Shown here: positions 27,768-38,385 of the stretch, piece after piece
How the letters are laid out: each line of letters starts with the position of its first letter
Position numbering within the stretch: position 1 is the first letter of the stretch
Source of the DNA: Thalassotalea atypica
GTDB taxonomy: Bacteria; Pseudomonadota; Gammaproteobacteria; Enterobacterales; Alteromonadaceae
DNA: 64,000 nt
Assembly: GCF_030295975.1 (NCBI RefSeq)
Contig: NZ_AP027364.1
Coordinates: forward strand, 992,001 to 1,056,000
Direction of reading: 5' to 3'
Program-made: the position numbers and the translations under genes
Notes under the pieces: generated by a model
What the model saw: the letters and a program-made list of their open reading frames with translations, nothing else
What the model was told of the DNA's origin: nothing
Database searches by the model: none

Positions 27768-28649
27768 TTATTGTAATATTTTGCGACGATAAGCGTTTGG
27801 GTAACCAGACTGTTGCAGTGTTGTGATAATAGGCGTTAAGTTTTGTTGCTCTTTAAATGGGCCCAATTGCACTCTGAATAAGCCTTGATGGTGAGGTGTT
27901 ATAACATTGTGTTGGTATTGTTTTTTGAGAATCATCGCCGTGTCTAGCGCCACTTTCTTACTTTTTGTCGCGAAGATTTGTATATAAATATTGCCCTGAG
28001 CAGATGTTGTTAATTTTGTACTCTGTGTTGTATTAACAGTGTTATTCGGAGCTGTCGGAGCTGTCGGTGCAGAGGAGGCGGCTTTTGTTTTTCGGTTCTT
28101 GTTTTGACTAAAAGCTATTGGATCGGTAATTGCGACAATACGGACATTTGCTGTACCTGTTTTTAGCATGTCTAATTTGTACGCTGCGCTGTAAGAGAGA
28201 TCGATAACACGGTCTTGATGAAACGGTCCTCTATCGTTAGCACGAACAATGACATGTTTGCCATTATCAAGATTCGTCACTTCCAAGTATGTCGGCAGTG
28301 GTAGGCTCTTATGGGCTGCACTCATCGCATACATATCATATATTTCACCGTTAGAGGTTAAATGGCCGTGAAACTTTTTACCGTACCATGAAGCAATGCC
28401 CGTTTGTGTGAACCCTTCAGCGTCGTTGAGCACTTTATAGCTTTTGCCTCGAACGGTGTAATCTCTATTGCCACCACGACTTTTTTGTTCAACTCTAGGG
28501 ACTGCATCTCGTAATTCGGTGCTTGATGGTAAACGAGTAGGGGTGCTGTCGTTAGCTTGCTGATAACGACCAAACTGACTTGAACAGCCGCTAAGTGCGA
28601 TGGATAAAATCAAACATACGGTGTAAAAAAGGTGCGATGTCTTATTCAT
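27768..28649 (-). CDS. rlpA: Septal ring lytic transglycosylase RlpA
   Basis: 293 residues. Lipobox ALSGC with lipid-modified C22. The double-psi barrel domain covers about 83-165 (GIASWYGKKFHGHLTSNG, then ANDRGPFHQDRVIDLS with the catalytic aspartate). An Ala/Thr/Pro linker leads to a SPOR domain (about 220-293) that binds denuded glycan at division sites. It follows mrdB by ten bases at the end of the elongation operon. Confidence 0.94.
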   Translation of the reverse strand: MNKTSHLFYTVCLILSIALSGCSSQFGRYQQANDSTPTRLPSSTELRDAVPRVEQKSRGGNRDYTVRGKSYKVLNDAEGFTQTGIASWYGKKFHGHLTSNGEIYDMYAMSAAHKSLPLPTYLEVTNLDNGKHVIVRANDRGPFHQDRVIDLSYSAAYKLDMLKTGTANVRIVAITDPIAFSQNKNRKTKAASSAPTAPTAPNNTVNTTQSTKLTTSAQGNIYIQIFATKSKKVALDTAMILKKQYQHNVITPHHQGLFRVQLGPFKEQQNLTPIITTLQQSGYPNAYRRKILQ

Positions 28650-28659
28650 ATTTTAGGAG

Positions 28660-29775
28660 TTAGCTAATAAATCGTCGGTGAGTACTAATACCCATCAGCA
28701 TGCCAAATCCTGCCATTAATGTCACCATTGATGTGCCCCCGTAACTGACCAGTGGCAAAGGGACACCAACAACAGGCAATAAACCTGACACCATACCAAT
28801 ATTTACAAAGACATAAACAAAAAAGGTTAAGGTGATACTCCCAGCGAGTAGTTTAGTAAACGCTTCTTGTGCATTTGTTGCTATCCATAGACCGCGCATG
28901 ACAATCGCAAGATAAACCAACAATAATAACGTAACGCCTACTAAGCCAAACTCTTCACTAAAAACCGCAAAAATAAAATCAGTATGTCGTTCGGGCAAAA
29001 ATTCCAATTGAGACTGTGTACCTTGCAACCAACCTTTTCCTTGTAATCCGCCTGAGCCAATGGCGATTTTAGATTGAATAATATGATAGCCTGAGCCTAA
29101 AGGATCTTGTTCTGGATTTAAAAACGTCAGCACTCGTTGCTTTTGGTAGTCTTTCATCAAAAACATCCAAAAGATAGGTGTAAAGGCTGAGGCCAAACCG
29201 ACGCAGGTGGCTATCAACTTCCAACTTGCTCCAGCCAGAAATATCACGAAGATGCCAGAGCTTGCGATCAGTAACGATGTGCCTAAATCTGGCTGTTTTG
29301 CGATCAGTAATGTTGGAATGAGTACTAGTATGAAAGCGGCAATAATATGAGGAATTTTTGCTGGTAAATCATATTGACTGATAAACCAAGCAATCATGAT
29401 GGGGACGACCAATTTCATGATTTCTGAGGGCTGAAATTGCATAAAGCCTAAATTCAACCAACGCTGCGCCCCTTTACCAATAGTACCTACAAGCAGTACT
29501 GCGATGAGCATAATAAGGCCAGCGACAAACATTGGCACGGCCCACTTGCGAAATACCATGGGAGGAATTTGGGCAACAAATAGCATTACAATGAAGGCAA
29601 CACCGATACGTCTTGCCTGTCTGATCACAAGATCTATATTTTGTCCGCCAGCACTATAAACAACAAAAAGGCCCAATATCATTAACGTGATGAGTCCGAG
29701 CAATAACGGCATATCTAGATGGAACTTTTGCCAAATATCGAGCTTTTTTTGTTGCTCTTGACCGTGACTTCTCAT
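28660..29775 (-). CDS. mrdB: Rod-shape glycosyltransferase RodA (MrdB, SEDS family)
   Basis: 371 residues with about ten membrane helices. It has SEDS signatures including GKGAQRWLNLGFMQFQPSE, the glycan-polymerase loop IGSGGLQGKGWLQGTQSQ followed by PERHTDFIFAV, and a C-terminal PLPLVSYGGTSM. It polymerises lipid II glycan with PBP2 in the elongasome. Its ATG overlaps the mrdA stop (TAATG), coupling the two subunits. Confidence 0.96.
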   Translation of the reverse strand: MRSHGQEQQKKLDIWQKFHLDMPLLLGLITLMILGLFVVYSAGGQNIDLVIRQARRIGVAFIVMLFVAQIPPMVFRKWAVPMFVAGLIMLIAVLLVGTIGKGAQRWLNLGFMQFQPSEIMKLVVPIMIAWFISQYDLPAKIPHIIAAFILVLIPTLLIAKQPDLGTSLLIASSGIFVIFLAGASWKLIATCVGLASAFTPIFWMFLMKDYQKQRVLTFLNPEQDPLGSGYHIIQSKIAIGSGGLQGKGWLQGTQSQLEFLPERHTDFIFAVFSEEFGLVGVTLLLLVYLAIVMRGLWIATNAQEAFTKLLAGSITLTFFVYVFVNIGMVSGLLPVVGVPLPLVSYGGTSMVTLMAGFGMLMGISTHRRFIS

Positions 29776-31766
29776 TAATGTCCGCCCATTTGATGATTAT
29801 GATTAGATTGTTGGGCTTGTTGATATTGCTTGCCGTGCAAGGGATGAAGGCTCTCTGTGCTACTGGCGATCACGCGATTTCCGAAATACTGATCCATAAT
29901 TTGCCTTGCTACAGGCGCTGCGTTTGTTGCCCCGCCGCCTTGTTCAACATTCTCAATGGCAACGGCGACCACGATTTCTGGTTTTTCATAAGGTGCAAAA
30001 GCGATAAACATCGCGTTATCACGTTTATTTTCTGCGGTTTTCTTCGCATCATACTTTTGATCTTGGGCAATACGGGCTACTTGCGCAGAGCCTGTTTTCC
30101 CCGCAGCGTCGTAGGTTGAACCTTTAAATGCGTTGTAGCCTGTTGCACCAACTTTTTGAACTGTGTTGTGCATAGCGTCAAGCACCAATCGCCAATTTTC
30201 AGGGTTTGATATCTCTATGGGGGGCATTTCTTCTATTTCGTAAGGTGTAGCACTGACTTTTGCGACATTGTTGTCACCTTGTTGCAAAAACTCAGTTTGT
30301 GATGTTGCCTTTAAGAAATGAGGTGGGCGTCTTTGACCTTCATTGACTAAGTTTGATAAGGCCTGCGCAAGCTGAAGTGGTGTTACCGTCCAATAGCTTT
30401 GGCCAATACCAACAGATATCGTTTCACCAGTATACCAAGGCTCATTATATCGCGCTCTTTTCCAACCTACACTAGGCAAAATCCCCGCGCTTTCTTCGTG
30501 AATATCGATACCGGTATAATCACCGAAACCAAACTTTTCCATCATGGTGCTGATTTTAGTGATGCCTAGTTTGTAGGCTAAGTCATAGAAATAGACATTA
30601 CATGATTGTTCGATAGATTTTGTTAAATTTACCCAGCCGTGTCCCCATTTTTTCCAATCACGGTATTTGTTTTCTATGCCCTTTAACTGGTACCAGCCTG
30701 GATCCCAAATTCGCGTTTCCGGTGTAATGATGTTTTGCTCAAGCCCTAATAATGCTAAAAATGGCTTAACTGTTGATGCCGGTGGATAACCTTGAACAGA
30801 GCGATTTATTAAAGGCAAGTCTTTCGATTGCAGTAGTTTTTTGTAGTTTTTAGTGCTGATGCCATGAACAAACAAATTGCCGTCATAGCTTGGATTGGAG
30901 TACATGGCGAGCACGCCACCATCACGAGGATCTAATGCGACAATAGAGCCACGTTTTCCGGCAAGTGCACGTTTGGCAATCATTTGCAGCTCAATGTCTA
31001 ATGTTAATGTGAGATCTTTCCCAGGTGTCGGCGGAGTGAAGTCGAGTGTACGTATAACACGGCCTTGGTTATTAATTTCTACTTCTTGGTGGCCAATGGT
31101 GCCGTGGAGAATATCTTCATAGTAACGCTCTAATCCCAGCTTGCCTATCTCTCTGGTTGCGGCATAGTTTTCGGCCTTACCGCTGGCTTCAAGTTTGTTA
31201 GCATCTTTTCGATTAATCCTAGCAACGTAACCAAGATTATGAGTGGTTAAATCGGCAAAAGGATAATAGCGTTTTAAACGAGCATCAATGAATACACCTG
31301 GAAACTTATGTTGATTTACCGAGAAAAGGGCTACCTGCTGATCGCTTAATCTAGAGTGGAGTTCTACCGGTTTAAAACGGCGTTTGCCTTTAATTGATTT
31401 AAAAAATGTTGCTTGTTTTTCCTCACTGATACTCAGTAGGTTACTCACGGCTTTAATCGTTTCTTCAATGTCTTCTACATCTTCGGGAATAATTTCCAGA
31501 GAATATATCGGTTTATTCTCCGCCAACAATACCCCGTTTCTATCATAAATGAGGCCACGATTGGGCGCCACAGGTAATAATTTTATTCGGTTGCTGTTAG
31601 AGCGAGTTTGGTATTTTTCAAAACTATTAACTTCAAGGTTATAAACATTACTAAACAAGATAATGAGCATAACAAGCACGCCAATAAAGGCAATAAATGT
31701 GCGGCGAGCAAATAGGTTTGCTTCTGCGGTGTGGTTTTTTATGCTGACGCGTTTAGTTTTAACCAT
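29775..31766 (-). CDS. mrdA: Penicillin-binding protein 2 (MrdA)
   Basis: 663 residues. There is one N-terminal membrane helix (about 23-43), a dimerisation/pedestal domain with NRGLIYDRNGVLLAENKP, and the transpeptidase with S331TVK334, SCN in EQSCNVYFYD and KTG in AAGKTGSAQ. It cross-links side-wall peptidoglycan with RodA. It lies 11 bases after rlmH and overlaps mrdB. Length is slightly above E. coli (633) because of a His/Gln-rich tail. Confidence 0.96.
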   Translation of the reverse strand: MVKTKRVSIKNHTAEANLFARRTFIAFIGVLVMLIILFSNVYNLEVNSFEKYQTRSNSNRIKLLPVAPNRGLIYDRNGVLLAENKPIYSLEIIPEDVEDIEETIKAVSNLLSISEEKQATFFKSIKGKRRFKPVELHSRLSDQQVALFSVNQHKFPGVFIDARLKRYYPFADLTTHNLGYVARINRKDANKLEASGKAENYAATREIGKLGLERYYEDILHGTIGHQEVEINNQGRVIRTLDFTPPTPGKDLTLTLDIELQMIAKRALAGKRGSIVALDPRDGGVLAMYSNPSYDGNLFVHGISTKNYKKLLQSKDLPLINRSVQGYPPASTVKPFLALLGLEQNIITPETRIWDPGWYQLKGIENKYRDWKKWGHGWVNLTKSIEQSCNVYFYDLAYKLGITKISTMMEKFGFGDYTGIDIHEESAGILPSVGWKRARYNEPWYTGETISVGIGQSYWTVTPLQLAQALSNLVNEGQRRPPHFLKATSQTEFLQQGDNNVAKVSATPYEIEEMPPIEISNPENWRLVLDAMHNTVQKVGATGYNAFKGSTYDAAGKTGSAQVARIAQDQKYDAKKTAENKRDNAMFIAFAPYEKPEIVVAVAIENVEQGGGATNAAPVARQIMDQYFGNRVIASSTESLHPLHGKQYQQAQQSNHNHQMGGH

Positions 31767-31777
31767 CTCAGTCGAAT

Positions 31778-32248
31778 TTATTCTCTATGATAAGGATGAT
31801 TATTATTAACACTCCAAGCCCGATACAAGCTCTCAGCAACGACAATGCGCACCATAGGGTGAGGTAGTGTTAATGGAGACAATGACCATTTTTGCTCTGA
31901 CGCGGTAATACAGCTAGGTGCTAAGCCTTCAGGTCCGCCAATCAGTAAGGCAACATCTCGTCCATCATGCTGCCATCGCTTTAACTGGCTGGCCAATTGT
32001 GGCGTATCCCACGGTTTTCCTGTAACTTCGAGAGTTACAATGCGGTTGCCTTTAGGAATAGCTGCTAATGTTAATTCACCTTCTTTATCTAGAATGCGTG
32101 CAATATCTGCATTTTTTCCACGTTTCCCCGGAGGAATCTCTACTAGATGAAAAGACAGATCGCGCGGAAAACGTCGCGTGTACTCAGTAAACCCTTGGAC
32201 AACCCAAGCAGGCATCTTATTTCCTACGGCATACAAGGTGAGACGCAT
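31778..32248 (-). CDS. rlmH: 23S rRNA pseudouridine-1915 N3-methyltransferase RlmH
   Basis: 156 residues, a SPOUT methyltransferase. The trefoil-knot SAM site [13 protein letters not shown] and the C-terminal family signature NNNHPYHRE are visible. It methylates the conserved pseudouridine in helix 69 of 70S ribosomes. It lies 42 bases downstream of rsfS, as in E. coli. Confidence 0.95.
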   Translation of the reverse strand: MRLTLYAVGNKMPAWVVQGFTEYTRRFPRDLSFHLVEIPPGKRGKNADIARILDKEGELTLAAIPKGNRIVTLEVTGKPWDTPQLASQLKRWQHDGRDVALLIGGPEGLAPSCITASEQKWSLSPLTLPHPMVRIVVAESLYRAWSVNNNHPYHRE

Positions 32249-32290
32249 AATGTTGACCCGATTAAATTAAAATAACATGAGAAAAGTGGA

Positions 32291-32608
32291 TTACGACCAA
32301 AGTTGCTCTAACTGGTAACGATCTCTTAATTCGTCCGTCATGACATGGACTACTACTGACCCTAAATCGAGCAGTGACCATTCACCAACATCAATACCTT
32401 CTAAGCCCAAAGGCTCTACACCTTCAGCGCGGCATTCTGTCGCTAGATTTTGTACTACAGATTTTACATGGCGATTTGAGTTACCTGATGCCACTATCAT
32501 GTAATCGGCGAAGCTGGCTTTACCTTGAATGTCGAGCGTTATAATGTCTCGACCTTTTAAGTCTTCAATTTTTTCAACAACAAAACGTGTTAGATCTTCA
32601 CTTTGCAA
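32291..32608 (-). CDS. rsfS: Ribosome silencing factor RsfS
   Basis: 105 residues when started at the TTG at 32608. AAGGA lies 7 bases before it, and the resulting length equals E. coli RsfS; the ATG-type extension to 32650 would overlap nadD and is less likely. Features: GRDIITLDIQGKASFADYM, SNRHVKSV, and LDLGSVVVHVM near the end. It binds ribosomal protein L14 and blocks subunit joining in starvation. Confidence 0.9.
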   Translation of the reverse strand: MQSEDLTRFVVEKIEDLKGRDIITLDIQGKASFADYMIVASGNSNRHVKSVVQNLATECRAEGVEPLGLEGIDVGEWSLLDLGSVVVHVMTDELRDRYQLEQLWS

Positions 32609-32643
32609 TGTGGGTTCCTTCGGATAGATTAATAATGCTGATA

Positions 32644-33339
32644 TTAGCACTTTTTTTGGCGAGCGTTAACTTCGCTGTTCGATTTGTTTATGGGGTTGTA
32701 TAGTTGGTGAGCATTTATGTACTTGGCTACTTCGGGGGTTAGGTATTGCTCGACCGTTTTTTGTTGTGCAATGTATTCGCGAACCATGGTGGAAGAAATA
32801 TCATATTCACACGGCGGAGCCATGATGATTTTTCCTGACTTTTCCTTGCCAAGCGATTCCAGTGACACTTGTCGCTGTTCAAGTAATTGCTTTGTTTCTT
32901 CAGAAAGTGTGTCTTTGTCATAGCCTGGCCGAGTGCTAACAACAATATGACAAAGTTTTAAAATATTTTGCCACTCAAACCAAGTGGTAAAACTAATCAA
33001 TGAATCCATGCCTATTAAAAAAAATAAGCGATGTGCCGGGTATTCCTGCCTAAACTCTTTTAGCGTGTCTATCGTATATGAGGGTTTATTTCTGCTAAGT
33101 TCACGAGTGTCGCAGGCAATATTGTCGTGCTGTTGACAGACCAATTCTACCATTTCAACCCGCACGTTACTGGGCGTCAAAGGGCGAGACTTGTGTGGAG
33201 GAATGTGAGCAGGTAGTAATATGAGCTCTGAAATACTCATCCAGCCAATTATTTGTTGCGCTGGGATTATGTGGCCTAAATGTATTGGGTCAAATGTCCC
33301 ACCTAATATAGCAATGTCACGACTTTGATGGCTATTCAT
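32644..33339 (-). CDS. nadD: Nicotinate-nucleotide adenylyltransferase NadD
   Basis: 231 residues from ATG 33339 (a TTG at 33351 would overlap holA). The nucleotidyltransferase motif GGTFDPIHLGH carries the HxGH, and the second motif is near ISSTMVREYI (variant of ISSTxIR). It makes deamido-NAD from nicotinate mononucleotide. It starts 4 bases after the holA stop in the leuS-lptE-holA-nadD order. Confidence 0.94.
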   Translation of the reverse strand: MNSHQSRDIAILGGTFDPIHLGHIIPAQQIIGWMSISELILLPAHIPPHKSRPLTPSNVRVEMVELVCQQHDNIACDTRELSRNKPSYTIDTLKEFRQEYPAHRLFFLIGMDSLISFTTWFEWQNILKLCHIVVSTRPGYDKDTLSEETKQLLEQRQVSLESLGKEKSGKIIMAPPCEYDISSTMVREYIAQQKTVEQYLTPEVAKYINAHQLYNPINKSNSEVNARQKKC

Positions 33340-33343
33340 GAGG

Positions 33344-34384
33344 TTATTCAAATTCGTAGTTAAGTGGTAAGTTCAAATATTCTTTTTGATGAATAAGCCC
33401 AACACATAAATCCGAAATCAAGACAAAAGGATCGAAGTCGCTGGTGGTTTTACTGATCAAATCAACCGAGGCTAAACGAGATATGCCAACGTTGATGGCA
33501 CCGGGCGTATATCGTGACAAGGCCTTTTTATATAAATACTCTTTATTTTTCCAGATTCGATGTGCCTTGCAGATGTCGCTAAACGATTTCCCTTGTGCTT
33601 GCTCATCGAGCATAACTTTCAAATTGTGCAGTTCTTTATGAATGAACCAGACGATTTGTCCAATAGGACTGCCTTCTTCACGCAGCTGTTCGACAATCGC
33701 AAGACATTTGGCGCTGTCGGTTAACAATAAGGCATCAATTAATTGAAAGGGATTAAACTTAGCTTGTTTTATTGCAAGTTCTGATATTTCTTCAGCTGTA
33801 ACTTGTTTATTTGTATATAACAGTGATAATTTTTGCAGCTCTTGATCAAGGGCAAGGACATTGCCTTCAAATAAATCAATCAAAAGAGCTTGAGATTCAG
33901 CCGGTAGGTTGAGCTGATAATGCCGTGCTTGTCGATTAAGCCACTGTCTTAGGGCTTTAGTGTCTAAATCATAAACAGGTAAGTAGACACCATGACTGCT
34001 TAGAGATTTGAACCATTTTTTATTGGTTGTCGCAGCATCGAGTTTGGTACCATGAAATATCAAAACAACATCTTGGTGCAGATGTTCAACTAATGACAAT
34101 AACGCTTTAGTACCAGCATCATTCACTTTATTGAGCAATTCAACTTCAATGATTCGCTGACTGGCAAAGAGGCTCATTGCCATGTATTCATCAAGTAAAT
34201 CTTGCCAATTGAATTTATCATCGGCGGTGAACGTTAAACGTTCGACATAGCCTTGTTGCTGCGCTGTATATTGAATTTGTTTTATGGCATCATTTTTTTG
34301 CCAAGGTTCATCACCACAAACTAGCCACACTGTAGGCAAGGGTTGCGTAAAAGTACTGGCCAGTTGGTTATGGTAAATCTTCAT
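33344..34384 (-). CDS. holA: DNA polymerase III subunit delta HolA
   Basis: 346 residues, matching E. coli (343). The delta subunit opens the beta clamp in the clamp loader. Family features: the N-terminal PTVWLVCGDEPWQKND, the beta-binding region with LFASQRIIEVEL (delta-type hydrophobic contact), and a helical C-terminal collar with FKPFQ-like NPFQLIDALL. It is 9 bases after lptE. Confidence 0.93.
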   Translation of the reverse strand: MKIYHNQLASTFTQPLPTVWLVCGDEPWQKNDAIKQIQYTAQQQGYVERLTFTADDKFNWQDLLDEYMAMSLFASQRIIEVELLNKVNDAGTKALLSLVEHLHQDVVLIFHGTKLDAATTNKKWFKSLSSHGVYLPVYDLDTKALRQWLNRQARHYQLNLPAESQALLIDLFEGNVLALDQELQKLSLLYTNKQVTAEEISELAIKQAKFNPFQLIDALLLTDSAKCLAIVEQLREEGSPIGQIVWFIHKELHNLKVMLDEQAQGKSFSDICKAHRIWKNKEYLYKKALSRYTPGAINVGISRLASVDLISKTTSDFDPFVLISDLCVGLIHQKEYLNLPLNYEFE

Positions 34385-34393
34385 AAAACAGAG

Positions 34394-34924
34394 TTAAATA
34401 TTTGCCTTGTAGCTCGATAGGTCACGTAAAATTCGATCCGCGGCCTCTTGTCGTAATTCGCTCAATATTAATGATAATTCACGGCTTTTCGCAAGAGCTT
34501 TGTCTGGGTCATCTTGATAGTCTCGGTTGAGCTCAAATGAATATTGTTGTGAATCATTTCCCAGTTTCAGCTGATAGCGTACTGAATAAATGAGCTCATA
34601 TTCCGCTACTTGTCCATTTGGAAAAACTGAAAGTGTTCTTCGATTCAAATTGTCTTTAAGAATTTTGAGCTCTGGAATATCACCTTGAGATGACTTTACC
34701 AGGTTCACTTTGTTGATGGCGAAGTGATTTTTCACTAAACGTGTTAATTCACCATGTCGATCAACAGAGGAAACATATAGAGTCTGTAGTTCAGGCGGTA
34801 GAAGAAAATCACCACGTAAATGAAATCCACATCCTGTCAAAAGGGCAGTGATTAACATGAGGCTAATCACCTTTATTGAGAGCCCATTTGGGACGAATTT
34901 TTTCATTTTGTTAGTGATCTTCAC
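34394..34924 (-). CDS. lptE: LPS assembly lipoprotein LptE
   Basis: 176 residues from a GTG with GAGGTG six bases upstream, which decides the start over the ATG at 34906. The lipobox LLTGC places lipid at C32 and is followed by GFHLRGDFLLPPELQTLYV, the family hallmark. It plugs the LptD barrel for lipopolysaccharide insertion in the outer membrane. It lies 18 bases after leuS. Confidence 0.93.
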   Translation of the reverse strand: MKITNKMKKFVPNGLSIKVISLMLITALLTGCGFHLRGDFLLPPELQTLYVSSVDRHGELTRLVKNHFAINKVNLVKSSQGDIPELKILKDNLNRRTLSVFPNGQVAEYELIYSVRYQLKLGNDSQQYSFELNRDYQDDPDKALAKSRELSLILSELRQEAADRILRDLSSYKANI

Positions 34925-34942
34925 AAATACACCTCAGAGTGC

Positions 34943-37522
34943 TTAGTTAGCAACAATGTTTAATAACTTGCCAGGAACGTATATAACCTTACGTACTGTT
35001 TTGCCTTCGATAAACTTAGCAACATTTTCTTCTTCAAAGCCAAGCTTTTCAACGTCAGCTTGTGGAGCGCCTGCAGATATAGTTAACTTGGCTCGTAATT
35101 TACCGTTTACTTGTACGATAATAAGTTTCTCGTCTTCAACTAAGGCTGACTCATCTAATGTTGGCCATAGCGCATCTTCAACGTTACCGCCATGCCCTAC
35201 TTGCTGCCATAAGTGATGACACATGTGTGGCACAATTGGCGTTAGCATTAAGATAACTGAACGAATAGCTTCTTGCATCACTGCACGATCTTCAGGTGTA
35301 GTTATTGACGCCTTGGCCAAATGGTTCATTAGTTCCATAATGGCGGCAATAGCTGTATTGAAGGTATTTCTTCGGCCGATATCGTCACTGACTTTCTTGA
35401 TGGTTTTATGCAGTTCGCGTCTTAGTTTTTTCTGAACCGCATTTAAATTATTTATATCCGCAGCGATGTCGCCTTCTTGTTCTGTAAAGTCATGCACAAG
35501 TTTCCATACACGCTTTAAGAAACGGTGTGCACCTTCAACGCCCGAATCAGACCATTCTAGGGTTTGCTCTGGTGGTGAAGTGAACATAATGAATAAACGC
35601 ACGGTATCCGCGCCATATTGCTCAATCACTGATTGTGGGTCAATACCGTTATTTTTCGACTTAGACATTTTACTCATGCCAGCGGAAATAACGTCTTCAC
35701 CATCGATTTTACTTTTAGCCGATGTGATCTTACCTTTTTCATCACGCTCTACATCAACGTCAGATGGCGCTATCCAGTCTTGTCCACCGTTGTCAGCTTC
35801 ACGGTAATAAGTGTCAGCAAGTACCATACCTTGGCAAAGCAGGCTCTTAAACGGTTCGCTTGATTCTACTAAACCGACGTCACGTAATAATTTATGAAAA
35901 AAACGTGCATACAATAAGTGCAAAATAGCGTGTTCAATACCACCTATGTATTGATCTACAGGTAACCAGTAGTTAGCTTTTTCCGGATCAAGCATAGCGT
36001 CAGTGCTATCTGGTGAACAGTAACGTGCGTAATACCATGACGATTCCATGAAAGTGTCAAAAGTATCTGTTTCACGAAATGCTTCTTCGCCGTTATAGGT
36101 TGTTTTCGCCCACGCTGGATCGTCTTTAATTGGAGAGGTTACGCCGTTCATCACCACATCTTCAGGTAATTCAACAGGTAGTTCTGACTCAGGCACTGGC
36201 ACTGATTCGCCATTGGCTAGATTGATCATTGGGATAGGAGTACCCCAGTAACGCTGGCGTGATACGCCCCAGTCACGTAGACGGTAGTTCACTTTAATTT
36301 GGCCTTTATTCTCTGCCACTAATTTTTCAGAAATGGCTTTAAATGCAGCGTCAAATGTTAATCCGTCAAATTCACCTGAGTTAACTAACGTGCCTTTTTC
36401 GGTAATGGCAGCGTTGGCAATGTCCTCATCTTCTTGACCTTGAATGACTTGCCTGATGGTTAATCCGTATTTCGTGGCGAATTCCCAGTCTCGTTGATCA
36501 TGACCTGGTACTGACATTACCGCGCCTGAACCGTAATCCATTAAGACGAAATTCGCTGCCCATACTGGAACAACTTCACCCGTTAATGGGTGAATGGCTT
36601 TTAATCCGGTATCTACGCCTTTTTTCTCAATTGTCGCCATGTCGGCTTCAGACAATTTACTGGTTTTACATTCTTCAATAAACGCTGCTAGCTCTGCATT
36701 TTGCTTAGCTGCTTTAAGCGCTAATGGATGCTGTGCAGCAAGCGCTACATACGTAATGCCCATCACAGTATCAGGTCGAGTGGTATAGATATCGAAAGTT
36801 TCTTCGCTGTTCTCTAGTGAGAACGTCATTTCGACACCTTCAGAGCGGCCAATCCAATTACGCTGCATGGTTTTAACTTGCTCAGGCCAATCTTCCAATT
36901 GGTCTAAATCTGTTAGTAATTCTTCGGCATAGTCAGTTATCTTGATGAACCATTGAGGGATTTCTTTACGTTCAACAATAGCGCCAGAGCGCCAGCCACG
37001 ACCGTCAATAACTTGTTCATTGGCAAGTACGGTTTGATCGACAGGATCCCAGTTTACGGTTGCATTTTTCTTGTACACCAAACCTTTTTCGTAAAGCTTA
37101 GTAAAAAACCACTGTTCCCAACGGTAGTAATCTTTTTGACAAGTCGCAAATTCGCGATCCCAGTCGTAGCCGAAACCTAATAATTTTAACTGGTTACGCA
37201 TGTAATCAATATTTTGATAGGTCCATTTTGCTGGTGCTGAATTATTTTTGATCGCGGCATTTTCTGCAGGCAAACCAAAGGCATCCCAACCCATAGGTTG
37301 CATGACGTTTTTGCCTTGCATACGTTGGTAACGAGAAATCACATCGCCGAGACTGTAGTTACGTACATGCCCCATGTGCAGTCGACCACTTGGGTATGGG
37401 AACATAGACAGACAGTAAAACTTTTCTTTTCCTGGCTTTTCTACAGCTTTAAACGTTTTGTTTTCAGTCCAGAATTTTTGAACTTCTGTTTCGATTGACT
37501 GGGGATTGTAAATGGATTCCAT
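34943..37522 (-). CDS. leuS: Leucine-tRNA ligase LeuS
   Basis: 859 residues from ATG 37522, one shorter than E. coli; a GTG at 37540 would add six. The class I motifs are HMGH in [15 protein letters not shown] and KMSKS in [14 protein letters not shown]. The CP1 editing domain (about 220-420) includes [10 protein letters not shown] and the [12 protein letters not shown] editing segment. It heads the minus-strand operon; its promoter should lie in the 237-bp gap before the divergent zinc-ribbon gene. Confidence 0.97.
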   Translation of the reverse strand: MESIYNPQSIETEVQKFWTENKTFKAVEKPGKEKFYCLSMFPYPSGRLHMGHVRNYSLGDVISRYQRMQGKNVMQPMGWDAFGLPAENAAIKNNSAPAKWTYQNIDYMRNQLKLLGFGYDWDREFATCQKDYYRWEQWFFTKLYEKGLVYKKNATVNWDPVDQTVLANEQVIDGRGWRSGAIVERKEIPQWFIKITDYAEELLTDLDQLEDWPEQVKTMQRNWIGRSEGVEMTFSLENSEETFDIYTTRPDTVMGITYVALAAQHPLALKAAKQNAELAAFIEECKTSKLSEADMATIEKKGVDTGLKAIHPLTGEVVPVWAANFVLMDYGSGAVMSVPGHDQRDWEFATKYGLTIRQVIQGQEDEDIANAAITEKGTLVNSGEFDGLTFDAAFKAISEKLVAENKGQIKVNYRLRDWGVSRQRYWGTPIPMINLANGESVPVPESELPVELPEDVVMNGVTSPIKDDPAWAKTTYNGEEAFRETDTFDTFMESSWYYARYCSPDSTDAMLDPEKANYWLPVDQYIGGIEHAILHLLYARFFHKLLRDVGLVESSEPFKSLLCQGMVLADTYYREADNGGQDWIAPSDVDVERDEKGKITSAKSKIDGEDVISAGMSKMSKSKNNGIDPQSVIEQYGADTVRLFIMFTSPPEQTLEWSDSGVEGAHRFLKRVWKLVHDFTEQEGDIAADINNLNAVQKKLRRELHKTIKKVSDDIGRRNTFNTAIAAIMELMNHLAKASITTPEDRAVMQEAIRSVILMLTPIVPHMCHHLWQQVGHGGNVEDALWPTLDESALVEDEKLIIVQVNGKLRAKLTISAGAPQADVEKLGFEEENVAKFIEGKTVRKVIYVPGKLLNIVAN

Positions 37523-37759
37523 TAAAGATTTCTCAAACACGATAAAAGGGCGCTAAGTACAGTAAATTGAACAACTGCACAGCAAAAATTAGATATCCGC
37601 ATAGAATACCTTATCTGCATGAATAACAACAAGCTTAATCACTAAATTTTGTTTAAGCTGCTCGCTATAAAATAACCGTAAAACTTGATATCAAATAAAT
37701 ACATTTGGTTATTGTTTACTATACTGAAAATTAATGGTTTCCAAAGGTAGGACGGAATT

Positions 37760-38251
37760 ATGTCAAAAGAAAATCCTAAAGGTTTTCAAGAAGTTTTTGT
37801 TCAGATGTCTAATTGGTTAGAAGAAGTAAAACGTCACGAGGTGACAAAAATGGTTGAATTTGTTGAGCAGGCTAAACTCTACGCCAAGGCTGCTGAGGCA
37901 TTGCCTGAAGAAAGAGTTGGCCAGTTCATTGAAAACCTTAAATTTGACTTGAGTGAATTCTATCAACACTGGCAATCGGACCGTGAACATTCAATTTACT
38001 TGGGCTTAATGAACGAATCATGGTGGGCAACACTTGCTGAAATGACCGACAAATCACAAGTAGAGTGGGCTGAACTAAGCGATGATTTTGCACACGATGG
38101 TGTGTACAAAGCAGGAGATTTTATTGGCTTTGGCGAACTAGAATGTAAGCAATGCCATCAAGTGCATTTATACACTCATTTTAGCGAAGTACTCGAATGT
38201 ACTGAGTGTGGTCACAACCAATTTGGTAGAAAAGCCGCAGCACCACAATAA
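37760..38251 (+). CDS. Zinc-ribbon protein, DUF1451 (YbeL-like)
   Basis: 163 residues. There is a helical N-terminal part (about 1-110, coiled-coil-like, with VFVQMSNWLEEVKRHEV) and a C-terminal zinc ribbon made by LECKQCHQVH and LECTECGHNQF (two CxxC pairs). It matches the YbeL family that sits divergent to leuS in many gammaproteobacteria. Role unknown. AGGACGG precedes the ATG. Confidence 0.88.
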   Translation: MSKENPKGFQEVFVQMSNWLEEVKRHEVTKMVEFVEQAKLYAKAAEALPEERVGQFIENLKFDLSEFYQHWQSDREHSIYLGLMNESWWATLAEMTDKSQVEWAELSDDFAHDGVYKAGDFIGFGELECKQCHQVHLYTHFSEVLECTECGHNQFGRKAAAPQ

Positions 38252-38385
38252 GGCGTGATAAATTAAAGAGTTGTCATTCACCTTAAAAATTAACAACACC
38301 TATTGCAGTATCTTTTCCTAAATGTGGCAAAGCAAGGTAAACTGCTGGAAAATATTGCCCTTTTTCTCTTATAGCGAGTATTTGC